Of a stretch of 64,000 bases of DNA, positions 47,168 through 58,644 are shown piece after piece (the stretch's first letter is position 1; each line of letters begins with the position of its first letter). The stretch covers positions 124,001-188,000 of the forward strand of contig DYIY01000001.1 of NCBI GenBank assembly GCA_020723405.1. Reading direction: 5' to 3'. A model generated the notes under the pieces. That model was not told the DNA's origin. It was given only the letters and a program-made list of their open reading frames with translations, and did no database searches. The stretch is from Thiobacillus denitrificans. Lineage in GTDB: Bacteria > Pseudomonadota > Gammaproteobacteria > Burkholderiales > Thiobacillaceae. The position numbers were made by a program, and so were the translations under genes.

Positions 47168-48337
47168 TCACTGGATGCGCAGGGCGTAGATGCCGCCGCC
47201 CACGGTCTGCACCACCACGCCGGCCTTGAGGCGCAGCATCACGCCCTTGATGCCGCTGCTGTCGGTGCTGGCCCGGGCGGCAAAGGCGCCGTCTTCTGCA
47301 TTGAGGAGGTGGACGTAGCCCTGGTAGTCGGCCACGGCCACGTATTGGCCGGCCACGGCCACGGGGCTGGAGAGCTTGCGGTCGCGCAGTTTGTCCTGCT
47401 TCCACAGGTTGATGCCCCGGCCCTTGTCGAAGGCGGCCACGGCGTCGTGGTCGTCCACGGCATAGACGTTGCGTTCGTCCAGGTCCACGCCCCCCAGGCT
47501 GGAGTAGTCCCGGGTCCAGGCGGCGTTGCCGTTGTCCCGGTTGAAACAGGCCACCCGACCCTGGTAGGCGGCGGCGCAGATGCGTTTGTCGTCGAGGGCC
47601 AGGGGGCCGGTCACGTCGCTGATCCGCTCCAGTTCGGTGACCCCCTTGGGCAGGGCCACGTTGGCTTCCCAGGCGGGGGCGCCGTTGTTCAGGGCCAGGG
47701 CGGTGAGGCGGCCACCGGCATGGCCGGCGAAGAGGACCTTGTCGGCCAGAATCATGTGGCTTTGTTCCCGCAGGGTCAGGCTGGGCAGTACCCGGCTCTG
47801 CACCCAGCGTGTCTTGCCGGTGGCCGCTTCCAGCAGATAGACCTTGCCGTCGTTGGTGCGGGCGGCCACGTTGCCGTCGGACACGTCCGGGGGCACCAGA
47901 ATCTCCGCCCCCAGCTTGGCGGTCCAGGCCGGGCTGCCGTCGCCGGCCTTGAAGGCCAGCAGTTCACCCTTGGGCGTGCCTACCAGCACCAGGCCATCGC
48001 CGGCTCCGACGCCGGCCGACAGGGTCTGTCCGGCTTCGATGCGCCAGACCTCCCGGCCGCTGGCCGGGTCCAGGCGCACCAGGCGGCCCTCCCGGCCGGC
48101 GGCATAGACGGCTTGGCCGTCGCTGGCCGGGGAGAACACGTAGGGGCCGGCGGCCCCCACGCTGGCGTCCCAGATCCGGGCCAGGCTGGTGGCAGGTTTG
48201 AAGTCCACCAGTTCGGCGGGTTTGATCTCTTTCTTGCCGGAGCCGAACCAGCCGCCCATCCAGGAACAGCCGCCCAGGGAGGCCGCCAGGCCGGCAGCCA
48301 GGAGCAGTGTGCGGGTCTTGCGCAGGGTCTTGGCCAC
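47168..48337 (-). CDS. bamB: Outer-membrane assembly lipoprotein BamB
   Basis: 389 residues, GTG start with GGGAGG six bases upstream. Lipobox LAASLGGC (Cys about residue 24), then an eight-bladed PQQ-like beta propeller with repeated AxDG/W patterns (VYALDVEDG-like blades such as DGQAVYAAGREGRLVRLD, NVYAVDDHDAVAAFD). Part of the BAM complex that inserts outer-membrane proteins. One base after yfgM. Confidence 0.95.
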   Translation of the reverse strand: MAKTLRKTRTLLLAAGLAASLGGCSWMGGWFGSGKKEIKPAELVDFKPATSLARIWDASVGAAGPYVFSPASDGQAVYAAGREGRLVRLDPASGREVWRIEAGQTLSAGVGAGDGLVLVGTPKGELLAFKAGDGSPAWTAKLGAEILVPPDVSDGNVAARTNDGKVYLLEAATGKTRWVQSRVLPSLTLREQSHMILADKVLFAGHAGGRLTALALNNGAPAWEANVALPKGVTELERISDVTGPLALDDKRICAAAYQGRVACFNRDNGNAAWTRDYSSLGGVDLDERNVYAVDDHDAVAAFDKGRGINLWKQDKLRDRKLSSPVAVAGQYVAVADYQGYVHLLNAEDGAFAARASTDSSGIKGVMLRLKAGVVVQTVGGGIYALRIQ

Positions 48338-48338
48338 G

Positions 48339-48983
48339 TCAGCCTCCCAGGCCGTCCAGGCGGATTTCCACCAGGGGTTTCAGAGAACTCTTCTCGCCCA
48401 GTTTTTCCAGGGCCTGTTTGTAGGCGTCCCGGGCCTCGGCGGGTTTGTTCTGGGCCACCAGCACGTCGCCCTTGAGTTGGGCGGCCAGGCCCTGGAAGGC
48501 CGGGTCGAAGGCTTCGTCGAGCAGCTTCAGGGCGCCGGCCGGATCCTTGTCTTCCAGCAGCAGGCCGGCCAGGCGCAGGCGGGCCAGTTGCCGGGCGCCG
48601 GCATCGCCAGCGTTGTCCAGGGCAAACTGGTACTGGGCCCGGGCGCTCTTCAGGTCGCCGGTCTCGTAGTTGATCCGTCCCGCCAGCCAGGCGGCGGGGG
48701 CGGCGTAGGCCTTCCAGCCCGGCTTGTACCAGGCCTGGCTGTCCATGATGCGGGCCGTGGCGTCCTTGGCGGCCTTCAAGTCGTTCATGCCGGCGGCCTG
48801 CACGGCGGTGTCGAACAGCATGGAGGCCTCGGCGGCCTGGTTGCGGCTCCAGCCGTCCCAGGCCCGCCAGCCGGCGGCCACGGCCAGGAAGGCGGTGACC
48901 CCCCAGATGACCTTGTTGCCGTGCTGCTTCCACCAGGCTTTCGCCTCGTCGATCTGTTCCTGTTCTTCCAGGTCGAGTGCCAT
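48339..48983 (-). CDS. yfgM: YfgM-family TPR membrane protein
   Basis: 214 residues. N-terminal EEQEQIDEAKAWWKQHGN motif, one membrane anchor (about 25-41), then periplasmic TPR-like helices (AAEASMLFDTAVQAAG, SARAQYQFALDNAGD, ARDAYKQALEKLG). YfgM is an ancillary SecYEG/chaperone-linked protein. The position between hisS and bamB is the standard context. Confidence 0.92.
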   Translation of the reverse strand: MALDLEEQEQIDEAKAWWKQHGNKVIWGVTAFLAVAAGWRAWDGWSRNQAAEASMLFDTAVQAAGMNDLKAAKDATARIMDSQAWYKPGWKAYAAPAAWLAGRINYETGDLKSARAQYQFALDNAGDAGARQLARLRLAGLLLEDKDPAGALKLLDEAFDPAFQGLAAQLKGDVLVAQNKPAEARDAYKQALEKLGEKSSLKPLVEIRLDGLGG

Positions 48984-48999
48984 GTTCTTGGTCCTGTCT

Positions 49000-50268
<1,269 letters not shown>

Positions 50269-50275
50269 TTTTCCA

Positions 50276-50372
50276 GCGGGTAGTCGGTAGAGGGTAGTCG
50301 GTAGCTCAATGCATCCGCGTCGGAGGCGCGCAAATATTGGCTACGGACTACAGACTACAGACTACCGACTCC
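50276..50372. repeat. GTAGTC/GACTAC repeat cluster between ispG and hisS
   Basis: GTAGTCGGTAGAGGGTAGTCGGTAG on the left and CTACGGACTACAGACTACAGACTACC-type units on the right: tandem heptamers in inverted orientation capable of a hairpin, within the 93-base spacer. Confidence 0.55.
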
Positions 50373-51594
50373 TTCCGTACGTTCGTTGCACATAGTCGTC
50401 CACGATGGCCTGGAATTCCTCGGCGATACGCTCGCCTTTGAGGGTGACGGTCTTTTCGCCGTCCACGTAGACCGGGGCCACCGGGGTTTCATTGCTGCCG
50501 GGCAGGCTGATGCCCACGTTGGCGTGTTTGCTCTCGCCGGGGCCATTGACCACGCAGCCCATGACGGCCACGTTCATGGACTCCACGCCGGGGTACTGGT
50601 CCCGCCACACGGGCATCTGGGCCCGCAGCCAGTCCTGGATGCGCTGGGCCAGTTCCTGGAACACCGTGCTGGTGGTGCGGCCGCAGCCGGGACAGGCGGT
50701 CACCAGGGGGGTGAAGGCGCGCAGTCCCAGGCATTGCAGGATCTCCTGGGCCACCTGGACTTCGGTGGTGCGGGATTCGCCGGGCTGGGGGGTGAGGGAG
50801 ACGCGGATCGTGTCGCCGATGCCTTCCTGGAGCAGGATGGCCAGGGCCGCCGTGGAGGCGACGATGCCCTTGCTGCCCATGCCCGCTTCGGTGAGGCCCA
50901 GGTGCAGGGCATAGTCGGAGCGGGCGGCCAGGTCCCGGTAGACCTTGATCAGGTCCTGCACGCCGGAGAGCTTGCAGGACAGGATGATGCGCTCGGCGGC
51001 CAGACCCAGTTCCTCGGCCCGCCGGGCGGAGTCCAGGGCGGAAGTGATGAGGGCGTGGCGCATGACCTGGTCCGGCTCCAGGGGCTGAGGCTGTCGGCCG
51101 TTCTCGTCCATCATGCGGGCCAGCAGTTCCTGATCCAGACTGCCCCAGTTGACGCCGATGCGCACCGCCTTGCCATGCTGGACGGCGGCCTCGATGAGGG
51201 TGGCGAACTGTTCGTCCTTCTTGGCGCCCCGGCCCACGTTGCCCGGGTTGATGCGCAGCTTGCCCAGGGCGGCCACGCAGTCGGGCACGGCTTTGACCAG
51301 ACGGTGGCCGTTGAAGTGGAAGTCGCCGATGAGGGGCACCGGACAGCCCAGGGCATCCAGCTTTTCCCGGATCACCGGCACGGCCCGGGCGGCTTCTTCG
51401 GTGTTGACGGTGAGGCGCACCAGTTCCGAGCCGGCCCGCCACAGGGCGAACACCTGCTCCACGGTGCCGGCCACGTCGGCGGTGTCGGTGTTGGTCATGG
51501 ACTGGACCACCACCGGGGCGCCGCCGCCCACGGCCACGGTTCCCACCATCACCCGGCGGGTGGGCCGACGCACCACGGGACTGCTCGTGTTCAT
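50362..51594 (-). CDS. ispG: 4-hydroxy-3-methylbut-2-en-1-yl diphosphate synthase (IspG)
   Basis: 410 residues, single-subunit bacterial type. TIM-barrel start [29 protein letters not shown] and IGDFHFN. Fe-S domain cysteines TACPGCGRT and [11 protein letters not shown]. Converts MEcPP to HMBPP; IspH (13.8 kb) does the next step. Seven bases separate it from the rodZ stop. Confidence 0.98.
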   Translation of the reverse strand: MNTSSPVVRRPTRRVMVGTVAVGGGAPVVVQSMTNTDTADVAGTVEQVFALWRAGSELVRLTVNTEEAARAVPVIREKLDALGCPVPLIGDFHFNGHRLVKAVPDCVAALGKLRINPGNVGRGAKKDEQFATLIEAAVQHGKAVRIGVNWGSLDQELLARMMDENGRQPQPLEPDQVMRHALITSALDSARRAEELGLAAERIILSCKLSGVQDLIKVYRDLAARSDYALHLGLTEAGMGSKGIVASTAALAILLQEGIGDTIRVSLTPQPGESRTTEVQVAQEILQCLGLRAFTPLVTACPGCGRTTSTVFQELAQRIQDWLRAQMPVWRDQYPGVESMNVAVMGCVVNGPGESKHANVGISLPGSNETPVAPVYVDGEKTVTLKGERIAEEFQAIVDDYVQRTYGRSR

Positions 51595-51601
51595 GGACAG
51601 A

Positions 51602-52549
51602 TCATTCCAGGGTGAGACGGGCCACTTTCTGGCCGATGAAGGGGGTCAGGTCGATGACGTGGCCGTCGTAGGACATGCGCACCTTGGCGGCTTCGCCCAC
51701 CACCAGGCGGAAGGGGGGGTCGCCGCTGAAGGTCTCCACGGTGCCGGTCCGGACCAGCTTGGAGAAGCGGTTGCCCTTGCCGTCCACCACCTGGATCCAG
51801 GCGTCCTGGCTGGGCTCGAAGCGCAAGGCGTGACCGGCGGGTTTGGCGGGCTTTTCCGCAGTCTTCTCCACCGGCTTGTCAGCAGGTTTTTCCGCCACCG
51901 GCTTGTCCGACACGGGCTGGGTGGCTGCCTGGGGCGGGGGAAGGTTGGGCACCGGAAGGGTGCCGGGAGGCGCCGGCTGGCCGGCACTGGCCGGAAGGGT
52001 GCCGGCCGGGCCCGTCAGCGGCGTGGGAGCGGGCGCCGCGTCGGCGGGGCTGCCGTCGGGCACCAACTGGGTGGCGGGTGCCAGAGGCACGGTCTGGGTG
52101 GGCGCGGGCGCCGGCAGGGCCGGCACTTCGGCGGCCGGTTCGCTGGGCAGCAGGGAATCCTCCCCCTGGCGCAACCAGTGATAGAGCACGGCCACCAGCA
52201 CCAGGAAGACGGCGAAGGCCGCCAGGGGCAGCACCACCCAGCGGCGCAGGCCGCTGCTGGCGAAACGCACCCCGGCGCTGGGCGCCGTGATGGTCTCCGA
52301 CACGGTGGCCTGGGCATCCACCGGGGCGATCAGGCTGTCCGGCTCCACGTCCACCAGCCGGGCATAGTTGCGCACGAAACCACGCACGAACACGGGACTG
52401 GGCAAATGGGACAGGTCCTCAGCCTCCAGGGCCTCCACCTGGCGGCCGGTGAGTTTGAGTTTGGCCGCCACCTCGGCGACGGCCAGCCCCTTGGCTTCAC
52501 GCCCCGCCTTGAGCCGGGCGCCGAATCCGCTCTGGAAGGCCTCGCTCAC
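51602..52549 (-). CDS. rodZ: RodZ-like cytoskeletal/cell-shape protein
   Basis: 315 residues with a GTG start overlapping the pilF stop (GTGA). N-terminal Cro-type HTH ([37 protein letters not shown]), membrane segment about 107-126, Pro/Ala/Lys linker, and a C-terminal DUF4115 beta domain (about 230-315, [19 protein letters not shown]). RodZ links MreB to the elongation machinery. Context between pilF and ispG is standard. Confidence 0.9.
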   Translation of the reverse strand: MSEAFQSGFGARLKAGREAKGLAVAEVAAKLKLTGRQVEALEAEDLSHLPSPVFVRGFVRNYARLVDVEPDSLIAPVDAQATVSETITAPSAGVRFASSGLRRWVVLPLAAFAVFLVLVAVLYHWLRQGEDSLLPSEPAAEVPALPAPAPTQTVPLAPATQLVPDGSPADAAPAPTPLTGPAGTLPASAGQPAPPGTLPVPNLPPPQAATQPVSDKPVAEKPADKPVEKTAEKPAKPAGHALRFEPSQDAWIQVVDGKGNRFSKLVRTGTVETFSGDPPFRLVVGEAAKVRMSYDGHVIDLTPFIGQKVARLTLE

Positions 52550-53355
52550 AGGAAACTCCCGGGCTGGTCGAACTGGTTGGTGAGCAACCATTGGGTTTGC
52601 ATGGATTCAGGGAAACGCCGCCGCAACTGGGCGGCATAGCTGGCCTCGGATTCACGGTCGGCCATGTTGCGCTCCACCCGCAGGCCCACCCACAGGGCCT
52701 GGGCACCCAGTTCGCCCTGTTCGGCTGCCTGGCGCAACAGGCTGCGGGCGGCCAGCCAGCGACCCTGGCGGAAATTGACGTCGGCCATGCCCACCTGGGC
52801 GCTGACCAGGCCGGGGGCCCGCTTCAGGGCCCGGGCCAGATAGCCTTCGGCCAAGGCCAGCTCCTTGCCGCGCAGGGCGCACAGACCGGCGTTGGCCAAG
52901 GCCTTCTCCGGGGTGGCATAGAGCGGATTGGCCAGGGCGGCCTCGAAGCGCTCCATGGCCTCCTTGGCCCGATCCCGCTGGCAGAGGAACAGGCCGAAGT
53001 TGTTGTTGGCCTCGGAATAGCCCGGCGACAGGGAAATGGCCTTGCGGAAGAATTCCTCCGCCTGGCGGTCCTCCCGCAGTTCGCCATGGACCAGACCCAG
53101 CACGTTGTAGGCGGGCGCGTAGCCGACGTCGGCTTCCCGGGCCTTCTTCAATTCCTGGAGGGCCACGGCGTACTGGCCCCGGGAAAAATAGCCGGCCCCC
53201 AGTTCCGTATGGATGCGGGCCTGGACGTTGATCTCGCTGACCGGCCGGGTCTCGGGGCTGGGCGTGCCCTCTACGGGCATGCCGCCACAGGCGGCCAGGC
53301 CCAGGGCGAGAAGCGGAATCCAGGTTCCACGCCGGGCGTGGAATGCGTGGCTCAT
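52546..53355 (-). CDS. pilF: Type IV pilus biogenesis lipoprotein PilF/PilW
   Basis: 269 residues. Signal peptide with lipobox LGLAACGG, then about six TPRs ([66 protein letters not shown]). The lipoprotein pilots secretin PilQ to the outer membrane. The start overlaps the rlmN stop by 4 bases. Confidence 0.93.
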   Translation of the reverse strand: MSHAFHARRGTWIPLLALGLAACGGMPVEGTPSPETRPVSEINVQARIHTELGAGYFSRGQYAVALQELKKAREADVGYAPAYNVLGLVHGELREDRQAEEFFRKAISLSPGYSEANNNFGLFLCQRDRAKEAMERFEAALANPLYATPEKALANAGLCALRGKELALAEGYLARALKRAPGLVSAQVGMADVNFRQGRWLAARSLLRQAAEQGELGAQALWVGLRVERNMADRESEASYAAQLRRRFPESMQTQWLLTNQFDQPGSFL

Positions 53356-54521
53356 TGCAGCATCTCCATGCGCCGGATCACCCGGCGGGATTTGTCTTCC
53401 ACCTGGCCGGCCAATTGGCCGCAGGCGGCATCGATGTCGTCACCCCGGGTCTTGCGGGTGGTGGCGATCTTGCCCTCCGCCATGAGCCGGCTGGCAAAGC
53501 GCCGCACCGCGTCGGCGGGAGAGCGGCGGAAGCCGGCCATGGGGAAGGGATTGAAGGGAATCAGGTTGAACTTGCAGGGCACGTGGCGGGTGAGTTCCAG
53601 CAACTGCTCGGCATGTTCCGGCTGGTCGTTGACGCCGTCCAGCATGATGTATTCGAAGGTGATGAAATCCCGGGGACCATCCTGGACGTAGCGCCGGCAG
53701 GCGGCCATGAGTTCCTTCAGGGGGTATTTCCGGTTGATGGGCACCAGCCGGTCCCGCAAGGCATCCGTGGGGGCGTGCAGGGACACGGCCAGGGCCACCG
53801 GCATGCGTTCCCGCAGGCGGTCCATGGCCGGCACGATACCCGAGGTGGAAATGGTCACCCGGCGCCGGGACAGGCCGTAGGCATGGTCATCGAGCATGAG
53901 GGACACCGCCGCCACCGTGTTGTCGAAGTTGAGCAGGGGCTCACCCATGCCCATGAGCACCACGTTGGAGATGATGTGCCCCCCATCCTCCCCGCGCAGC
54001 GGCTTGAAGCGCCCCTCTCCCGCAAGCGGTTGAGGGGCTGGGGGTGAGGGCTGGGCAAGCGTACCGGCCGTGGCCTGGTGCGCCAGGGCCCGATTGGCCC
54101 ACCAAAGCTGGCCGACGATCTCGGCCACGGTCAGGTTCCGGTTGAAGCCCTGCTTGCCGGTGGAACAGAAGGCACAGTCCAGGGCGCAGCCCACCTGGGT
54201 GGAGACGCACAGGGTGCCCCGGTCGGTTTCCGGAATGAAGACGGTCTCCACCCGGTTGTTGGGCCCCACCTCCAGCAGCCACTTGCGGGTGCCGTCACTG
54301 GAGGCCTGCTCGTGGCCCAGCACCGGCGGCCGGATCTCGGCCACCTGGGGCAGCTTGGCGCGCAGGGACTTGGCCAGATCGGTCATCGCCTCGAAATCGT
54401 CCGCGCCGTACTGGTGCAGCCAGTGCAGCACCTGGCGGGCGCGGAAGGGCTTCTCGCCGAGGCTTGCAAAGAAAGCGACGAGGCCGGCCTGGTCGAAGTC
54501 GAGGAGGTTGACGCGATTCAA
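53352..54521 (-). CDS. rlmN: 23S rRNA (A2503)/tRNA methyltransferase RlmN with repeat-derived insertion
   Basis: 389 residues, longer than the common about 365. Radical-SAM cysteines C112, C116, C119 (GCALDCAFC), SAM-binding GMGEPLLN, conserved [13 protein letters not shown], and a C-terminal Cys (ACGQLAG). Between [11 protein letters not shown] and [13 protein letters not shown] there are about 37 residues where family members I recall have about 12. The extra part ([15 protein letters not shown], about 157-171) is encoded by a dispersed GGGAGAGGG-type repeat at 54009-54052 read in frame. Operon with pilF-rodZ-ispG. Confidence 0.95.
   Translation of the reverse strand: MNRVNLLDFDQAGLVAFFASLGEKPFRARQVLHWLHQYGADDFEAMTDLAKSLRAKLPQVAEIRPPVLGHEQASSDGTRKWLLEVGPNNRVETVFIPETDRGTLCVSTQVGCALDCAFCSTGKQGFNRNLTVAEIVGQLWWANRALAHQATAGTLAQPSPPAPQPLAGEGRFKPLRGEDGGHIISNVVLMGMGEPLLNFDNTVAAVSLMLDDHAYGLSRRRVTISTSGIVPAMDRLRERMPVALAVSLHAPTDALRDRLVPINRKYPLKELMAACRRYVQDGPRDFITFEYIMLDGVNDQPEHAEQLLELTRHVPCKFNLIPFNPFPMAGFRRSPADAVRRFASRLMAEGKIATTRKTRGDDIDAACGQLAGQVEDKSRRVIRRMEMLQ
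54009..54052. repeat. Dispersed palindromic repeat inserted in frame in rlmN
   Basis: Plus strand GCGCCCCTCTCCCGCAAGCGG then TTGAGGGGCTGGGGGTGAGGG, the same family as the intergenic copy at 37656-37690. It is coding here and keeps rlmN open. Confidence 0.7.
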
Positions 54522-54533
54522 GGGGGTGCCGGT

Positions 54534-54959
54534 TCAGCGGGAGAAGACCTGGGAGGCGGGGAAGAAGTAGGCGATCTCCACGGCGGCGGTCTCCGGCGCG
54601 TCGGAACCGTGCACGGCGTTGGCGTCGATACTCTCGGCGAAGTCGGCGCGGATGGTGCCCTTCTCGGCCTTCTTGGGGTCGGTGGCGCCCATCAGTTCGC
54701 GGTTCTTGGCGATGGCGTTCTCGCCTTCCAGGACCTGGATCATCACCGGGCCGGAAGTCATGAAGGACACCAGGTCGTTGAAGAAGGGACGGCCCTTGTG
54801 CACGGCGTAGAAGCCTTCGGCCTCGGCCTGGGACAGGTGGGCCATGCGGGAGGCGACGATCTTCAGGCCATTGGTTTCAAAACGGGAATAGATCTTGCCG
54901 ATGACGTTCTTGGCGACGGCGTCGGGCTTGACGATGGACAGGGTGCGTTCGATGGCCAC
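54534..54959 (-). CDS. ndk: Nucleoside diphosphate kinase
   Basis: 141 residues with a GTG start ([18 protein letters not shown]), the standard Ndk length; an in-frame extension to 55058 is rejected. Catalytic His in [16 protein letters not shown]. Transfers gamma-phosphate between nucleoside di- and triphosphates. First gene of the ndk-rlmN-pilF run, 12 bases from rlmN. Confidence 0.97.
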   Translation of the reverse strand: MAIERTLSIVKPDAVAKNVIGKIYSRFETNGLKIVASRMAHLSQAEAEGFYAVHKGRPFFNDLVSFMTSGPVMIQVLEGENAIAKNRELMGATDPKKAEKGTIRADFAESIDANAVHGSDAPETAAVEIAYFFPASQVFSR

Positions 54960-55128
54960 TTGGCGATACTCCGGTTTGCTTTGGGGAAAAGGGGAAGGAA
55001 TGGAAAAACGCGGGGAAATCTTTGAAATTGCGTCAAAAAAGCGCGCGCAAGTTACCACGAAACGCCCCTAAAATAAAGGCGGACAGCCCATAGCGGGCGC
55101 CTTGCCGCGCCCTATCCAGGAGACATTG

Positions 55129-55818
55129 ATGGCCGCCGACAACGGTATGCCGGACAACGAGGATGTGAAGAAAAAAGCCCTGCTGCGCCTGGTGGTGGCA
55201 GGCGCGGTCACCGCCGCCGCCCTGGCTGGCCTGTGGTGGCTGGACCAGGGGGAAAAGAACAAACCGGCGCCCGCCGGCCCCCCCCCCGCGCCGGCCCCCA
55301 TCGTGCCCGCCCCTGCGGTGGACGTGGCACCTCCCCAGAGCGAACCCGCTCCGGCCGATGGCCCCGCCGGAGCCGGGCAACCGGCGGACGCCCCGCCCGA
55401 CGGCGGTGGGACCCCCGCCGAACCGCCGCCACCGCCCCGGGTGACCAATGGACCGGGTGCCGGCCCGGCAGGCAGCCCACCTCCGCCCAGGCTGCCCCCC
55501 CCGGCAGCTCCCCCCGCGCCCGCCTTGAAACCGCCCCCGCCGGCGGCCGCTCCCGCCGGCAAGCCACCCGCCCCCGTCACGTCCCCGCCGCCGCTGGCCG
55601 CCGGCCAGGGCTTCGTGGTGCAACTTGGGGTGTTCAGCAATGCGGACAACGCCCGGGAGATGGTGGACAAACTCCAGCGCCAGGGCATCCGCGCCAGCCT
55701 GGAGGCCCGGGTCCAACTGGGGCCCTTCCTCAACCGCCAGGAGGCGGAGAAAGCCCAGGCGGAGATGCGCAGGCTGGGTTATCCGGCCCTGGTGACCACC
55801 AGCTATCCCACGAAATGA
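55129..55818 (+). CDS. SPOR-domain membrane protein
   Basis: 229 residues from the ATG at 55129 with AGGAGA upstream. A short cytosolic N-terminus, one membrane segment (about 20-38, LRLVVAGAVTAAALAGLWWL), about 110 residues of Pro/Ala-rich linker, and a C-terminal SPOR domain (about 155-229, GFVVQLGVFSNADNAREMVDKLQ). SPOR domains bind denuded glycan at the septum. It converges with tilS, overlapping it by 89 bases. Confidence 0.85.
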   Translation: MAADNGMPDNEDVKKKALLRLVVAGAVTAAALAGLWWLDQGEKNKPAPAGPPPAPAPIVPAPAVDVAPPQSEPAPADGPAGAGQPADAPPDGGGTPAEPPPPPRVTNGPGAGPAGSPPPPRLPPPAAPPAPALKPPPPAAAPAGKPPAPVTSPPPLAAGQGFVVQLGVFSNADNAREMVDKLQRQGIRASLEARVQLGPFLNRQEAEKAQAEMRRLGYPALVTTSYPTK

Positions 55819-57130
55819 GCCAGCCCGGCTGACCGGGACCGGCCAGGGCGTCGGCATCCGGGCCGACACCGGCGGCCCAGACCAGCCGTCCGTCCTGGCA
55901 CAGCAAGGGCAACCCGTGCCTTGACCAGGGCGGCAGACCCGCTTCCCGCAGCAGATCCTTGAGGGGGCGCCGGGGCCGGCCCGGCCCGGGACGCAGGCTT
56001 TCCCCACCCTGGCGGGGGGCCACCCTGACCCGGCCCGGCACCAGGGCGACGCCTCCCGAAGGAACGGGGGTGAAACCCAACACCCCGGACTCACCCATAT
56101 CCAGCCGGGACTCCCCCTGCCAGATCAGGGAGGGCGGGATGGGGGCCGGGGAACGGGGCACGGCGTGAACCCGATCCCGATGGCGGCGCAACTGGATCGA
56201 GCCGAAGGGGACGGCCGGCTGGGCCTCGGCCCGGGCGTCCAGCAATTGCCGCAGGGCTTCCGCCAGGGCGTTGTGCCGCACCCGCCCTCCGGCCAACTCC
56301 ACGAAGCGGCGCAGGACGTTGCGCGCCCGGGCCTCGCCGAGGGCGGCCAGACCGGGCAGCGACAGACCCCGGGCCGGGGCCAGGGCTGCCAGGTCCAGGT
56401 CGGCCAGATCATCCAGCAGGCCCGCCGCTTCGGCGAAGCGTGCCGACGCCCGGGCCAGCCCCTCGGCGGACCCCGGCCAAACACTTTCCAGGACCGGCAC
56501 CACCCGATGGCGCAGGGCATTGCGGGTGAAGCGCTCATCCCGGTTGCTTTCATCCTCGATCCAGGCCAGGTCCCGGGCCCTGGCCCAGGCTTCAAGCCGG
56601 GCCCGGGGCACTCCCAGCAAGGGCCGCCAGAGGAGCAGCGCGGATCCGGCCAGGGGCCGGCTGGCTGGCATGGCCGCAAGTCCGCGAAGATCGCCACCCC
56701 GCAGCAACTGGGCCAGAACCGTTTCCGCCTGGTCGTCCCGCTGCTGGGCCAGGGCCAGCACGTCTCCGTCCAGGCCGGCAAAGGCTGCGTAGCGGGCCCG
56801 GCGGGCAGCCGCCTCGACGCCCTCCCCGGCCGGCATCACCTGCACCCGCTCGACCCTGAGGGGAACATCCAGGGCCGCGCACACGGCGCGGCAATGATCC
56901 GCCCAGGCATCCGCCTGGCGGGACAGGCCGTGGTGAACGTGGATGGCCGCCAGGGAGAAGCCCTCCCGCCGGGCCTGGCCAGCCAGCAGATGAAGCAGGA
57001 CGGTGGAATCGAGTCCGCCGGAGTAACCGACCCACAGGCGCTCCCCGGGGGGTCGCCCTGCCAGGAAATCGGCCAGCCGGTGGTCGAGGGCCTCGGCCTG
57101 GGCGTGGTGTTCTGGAGCGCCCGCCCTCAG
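55730..57130 (-). CDS. tilS: tRNA(Ile)-lysidine synthase, apparent CTG start
   Basis: 466 residues. PP-loop [15 protein letters not shown] (about residue 34), [33 protein letters not shown], then the TilS substrate-binding and C-terminal domains. Makes lysidine at C34 of tRNA-Ile(CAU). Between the accA stop and the PP-loop there is no in-frame ATG, GTG or TTG. The best start is CTG at 57130, overlapping the accA TGA and preceded by AAGGAAGG. The 3' end overlaps the SPOR gene antisense. Confidence 0.88.
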   Translation of the reverse strand: MRAGAPEHHAQAEALDHRLADFLAGRPPGERLWVGYSGGLDSTVLLHLLAGQARREGFSLAAIHVHHGLSRQADAWADHCRAVCAALDVPLRVERVQVMPAGEGVEAAARRARYAAFAGLDGDVLALAQQRDDQAETVLAQLLRGGDLRGLAAMPASRPLAGSALLLWRPLLGVPRARLEAWARARDLAWIEDESNRDERFTRNALRHRVVPVLESVWPGSAEGLARASARFAEAAGLLDDLADLDLAALAPARGLSLPGLAALGEARARNVLRRFVELAGGRVRHNALAEALRQLLDARAEAQPAVPFGSIQLRRHRDRVHAVPRSPAPIPPSLIWQGESRLDMGESGVLGFTPVPSGGVALVPGRVRVAPRQGGESLRPGPGRPRRPLKDLLREAGLPPWSRHGLPLLCQDGRLVWAAGVGPDADALAGPGQPGWLISWDSWWSPGPDNPACASPPGLSPPPGG

Positions 57131-58092
57131 GCCCGGCCTTCCTTGAACTTGCCATAGCCCATGAGCCGGGCGTAGCGGGCGTTGAGCAGGGCGTTCAATG
57201 GACGTTCCCGGACCCCGGCCAGCACCTCGGCCAGGGCGGTGCGCATGGTGTCCATGAGCGCTTCCGGGTCCCGGTGGGCGCCCCCCAGGGGTTCGTTGAC
57301 GATGCGATCCACCAGGCCCAGGGTTTTCAGCTTGGGGGCGGTGATACCCAGGGCCTCGGCGGCCACTGAAGCCTTCTCGGCGCTCTTCCAGAGAATGGAG
57401 GCGCACCCTTCCGGGGAAATCACCGAGTAGGTGGCGTACTGCAACATGACCAGGGCATCCCCCACGCCGATGGCCAGGGCGCCGCCGGAGCCCCCCTCGC
57501 CGATCACCGTGCAGATGATGGGGGTCTTCAGCTCCGCCATGACGTAGAGATTGCGGGCGATGGCTTCGGACTGGCCCCGCTCCTCGGCGTCGATGCCCGG
57601 ATAGGCACCGGGGGTGTCGATGAAGGTGAACACCGGCAGGCGGAATTTTTCCGCCAGACGCATGAGGCGCAGGGCCTTGCGGTAGCCCTCGGGACGGGGC
57701 ATGCCGAAATTGCGGTATTGCCGTTCCTTGGTGTCCCGGCCCTTCTGGTGGCCCATGACCACCACGGGTTCGCCCTGGAAGCGGGCCAGGCCGCAGACGA
57801 TGGCCGGGTCGTCGGCAAAGGCCCGGTCGCCATGCAGTTCCTCGAAATCGGTGAACAGGGCCTGGATGTAATCCAGGGTGTAGGGCCGCTGGGGATGACG
57901 GGCCACCTGGGAGATCTGCCAGGCGTTGAGCTTGCCGTAGATCTGCTTGGTCAGCGCCCCGCTCTTCTTGCGCAGACGGTCGATTTCCTCCGAGATGTCC
58001 AGGGCGGGGTCGCTCTGCACCTCGGACAATTCCTCGATCTTCGCCTCCAGTTCGGCGATGGGCTGCTCAAAGTCGAGAAAGGTGACTTTCAT
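57127..58092 (-). CDS. accA: Acetyl-CoA carboxylase carboxyltransferase alpha subunit
   Basis: 321 residues. N-terminal [49 protein letters not shown], oxyanion/CoA loops [15 protein letters not shown] and [14 protein letters not shown]. Forms malonyl-CoA with AccBCD in fatty acid synthesis. Followed immediately by tilS (overlapping stop/start), a common betaproteobacterial pair. Confidence 0.97.
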   Translation of the reverse strand: MKVTFLDFEQPIAELEAKIEELSEVQSDPALDISEEIDRLRKKSGALTKQIYGKLNAWQISQVARHPQRPYTLDYIQALFTDFEELHGDRAFADDPAIVCGLARFQGEPVVVMGHQKGRDTKERQYRNFGMPRPEGYRKALRLMRLAEKFRLPVFTFIDTPGAYPGIDAEERGQSEAIARNLYVMAELKTPIICTVIGEGGSGGALAIGVGDALVMLQYATYSVISPEGCASILWKSAEKASVAAEALGITAPKLKTLGLVDRIVNEPLGGAHRDPEALMDTMRTALAEVLAGVRERPLNALLNARYARLMGYGKFKEGRA

Positions 58093-58152
58093 GTTGGGTT
58101 CGGGCTCGGGCAGGGGGCGCGTATTCTACCGGAGCTCCCGGTGCGCCGCTCG

Positions 58153-58644
58153 TCAGTGGTGATGGTGGCCGTGGGGGCCGTGCACGTGGCCGTGGGCCAC
58201 TTCTTCCGGCAGGGCGGCGCGGACTTCGCCCACCAGGCAGCGCAGGCGCAGGCTCTGGCCGGCCAGGGGATGGTTGCCGTCCACCACCACCTGGCCTTCG
58301 GCCACGTCGGTGACGGTGTAGAGCATGACGTGGTGGCCGTCTTCGCTGGCCCCTTCCAGTTGCATGCCCACGTGGACGTTTTCCGGGAACAGGTGGGCGG
58401 GCTCCACCCGCACCAGCTCGGCGTCATACTCGCCGAAGGCGTCCTCGGGTTCCAGCACCAGATCCAGTTCGGCACCGGCCTCCTGGCCCTCCAGGGCCGC
58501 CTCCACCTTGGGGAAGATACCGTCGTAGCCGCCATGCAGATAGACCGCCGGGGACTCGACCGTGGCTTCTTCCAGCGGGTCTCCCGCCAGGGTGGTGAGT
58601 TGGTAGGTCAGGCTGACCACGGTGTCCTTGCCGATGCGCATCAT
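58153..58644 (-). CDS. slyD: FKBP-type peptidyl-prolyl isomerase SlyD
   Basis: 163 residues. FKBP core (VSLTYQL, VYLHGGYDGIFPKVEAALEGQEAG), inserted chaperone flap (GEYDAELVRVEPAHLFPENV) and a short His-rich tail HGHVHGPHGHHHH able to bind nickel. It could assist hydrogenase nickel insertion, fitting the hypC tail at the left edge (inference). ATGATG start, the first ATG overlapping the bcp stop. Confidence 0.93.
   Translation of the reverse strand: MMRIGKDTVVSLTYQLTTLAGDPLEEATVESPAVYLHGGYDGIFPKVEAALEGQEAGAELDLVLEPEDAFGEYDAELVRVEPAHLFPENVHVGMQLEGASEDGHHVMLYTVTDVAEGQVVVDGNHPLAGQSLRLRCLVGEVRAALPEEVAHGHVHGPHGHHHH

Noticed and set aside
54960-55058. N-terminal extension of ndk by 33 residues
   Set aside because: Ndk is 141 residues from the GTG at 54959, the standard length; the extension runs through the leader region and is not Ndk-like.
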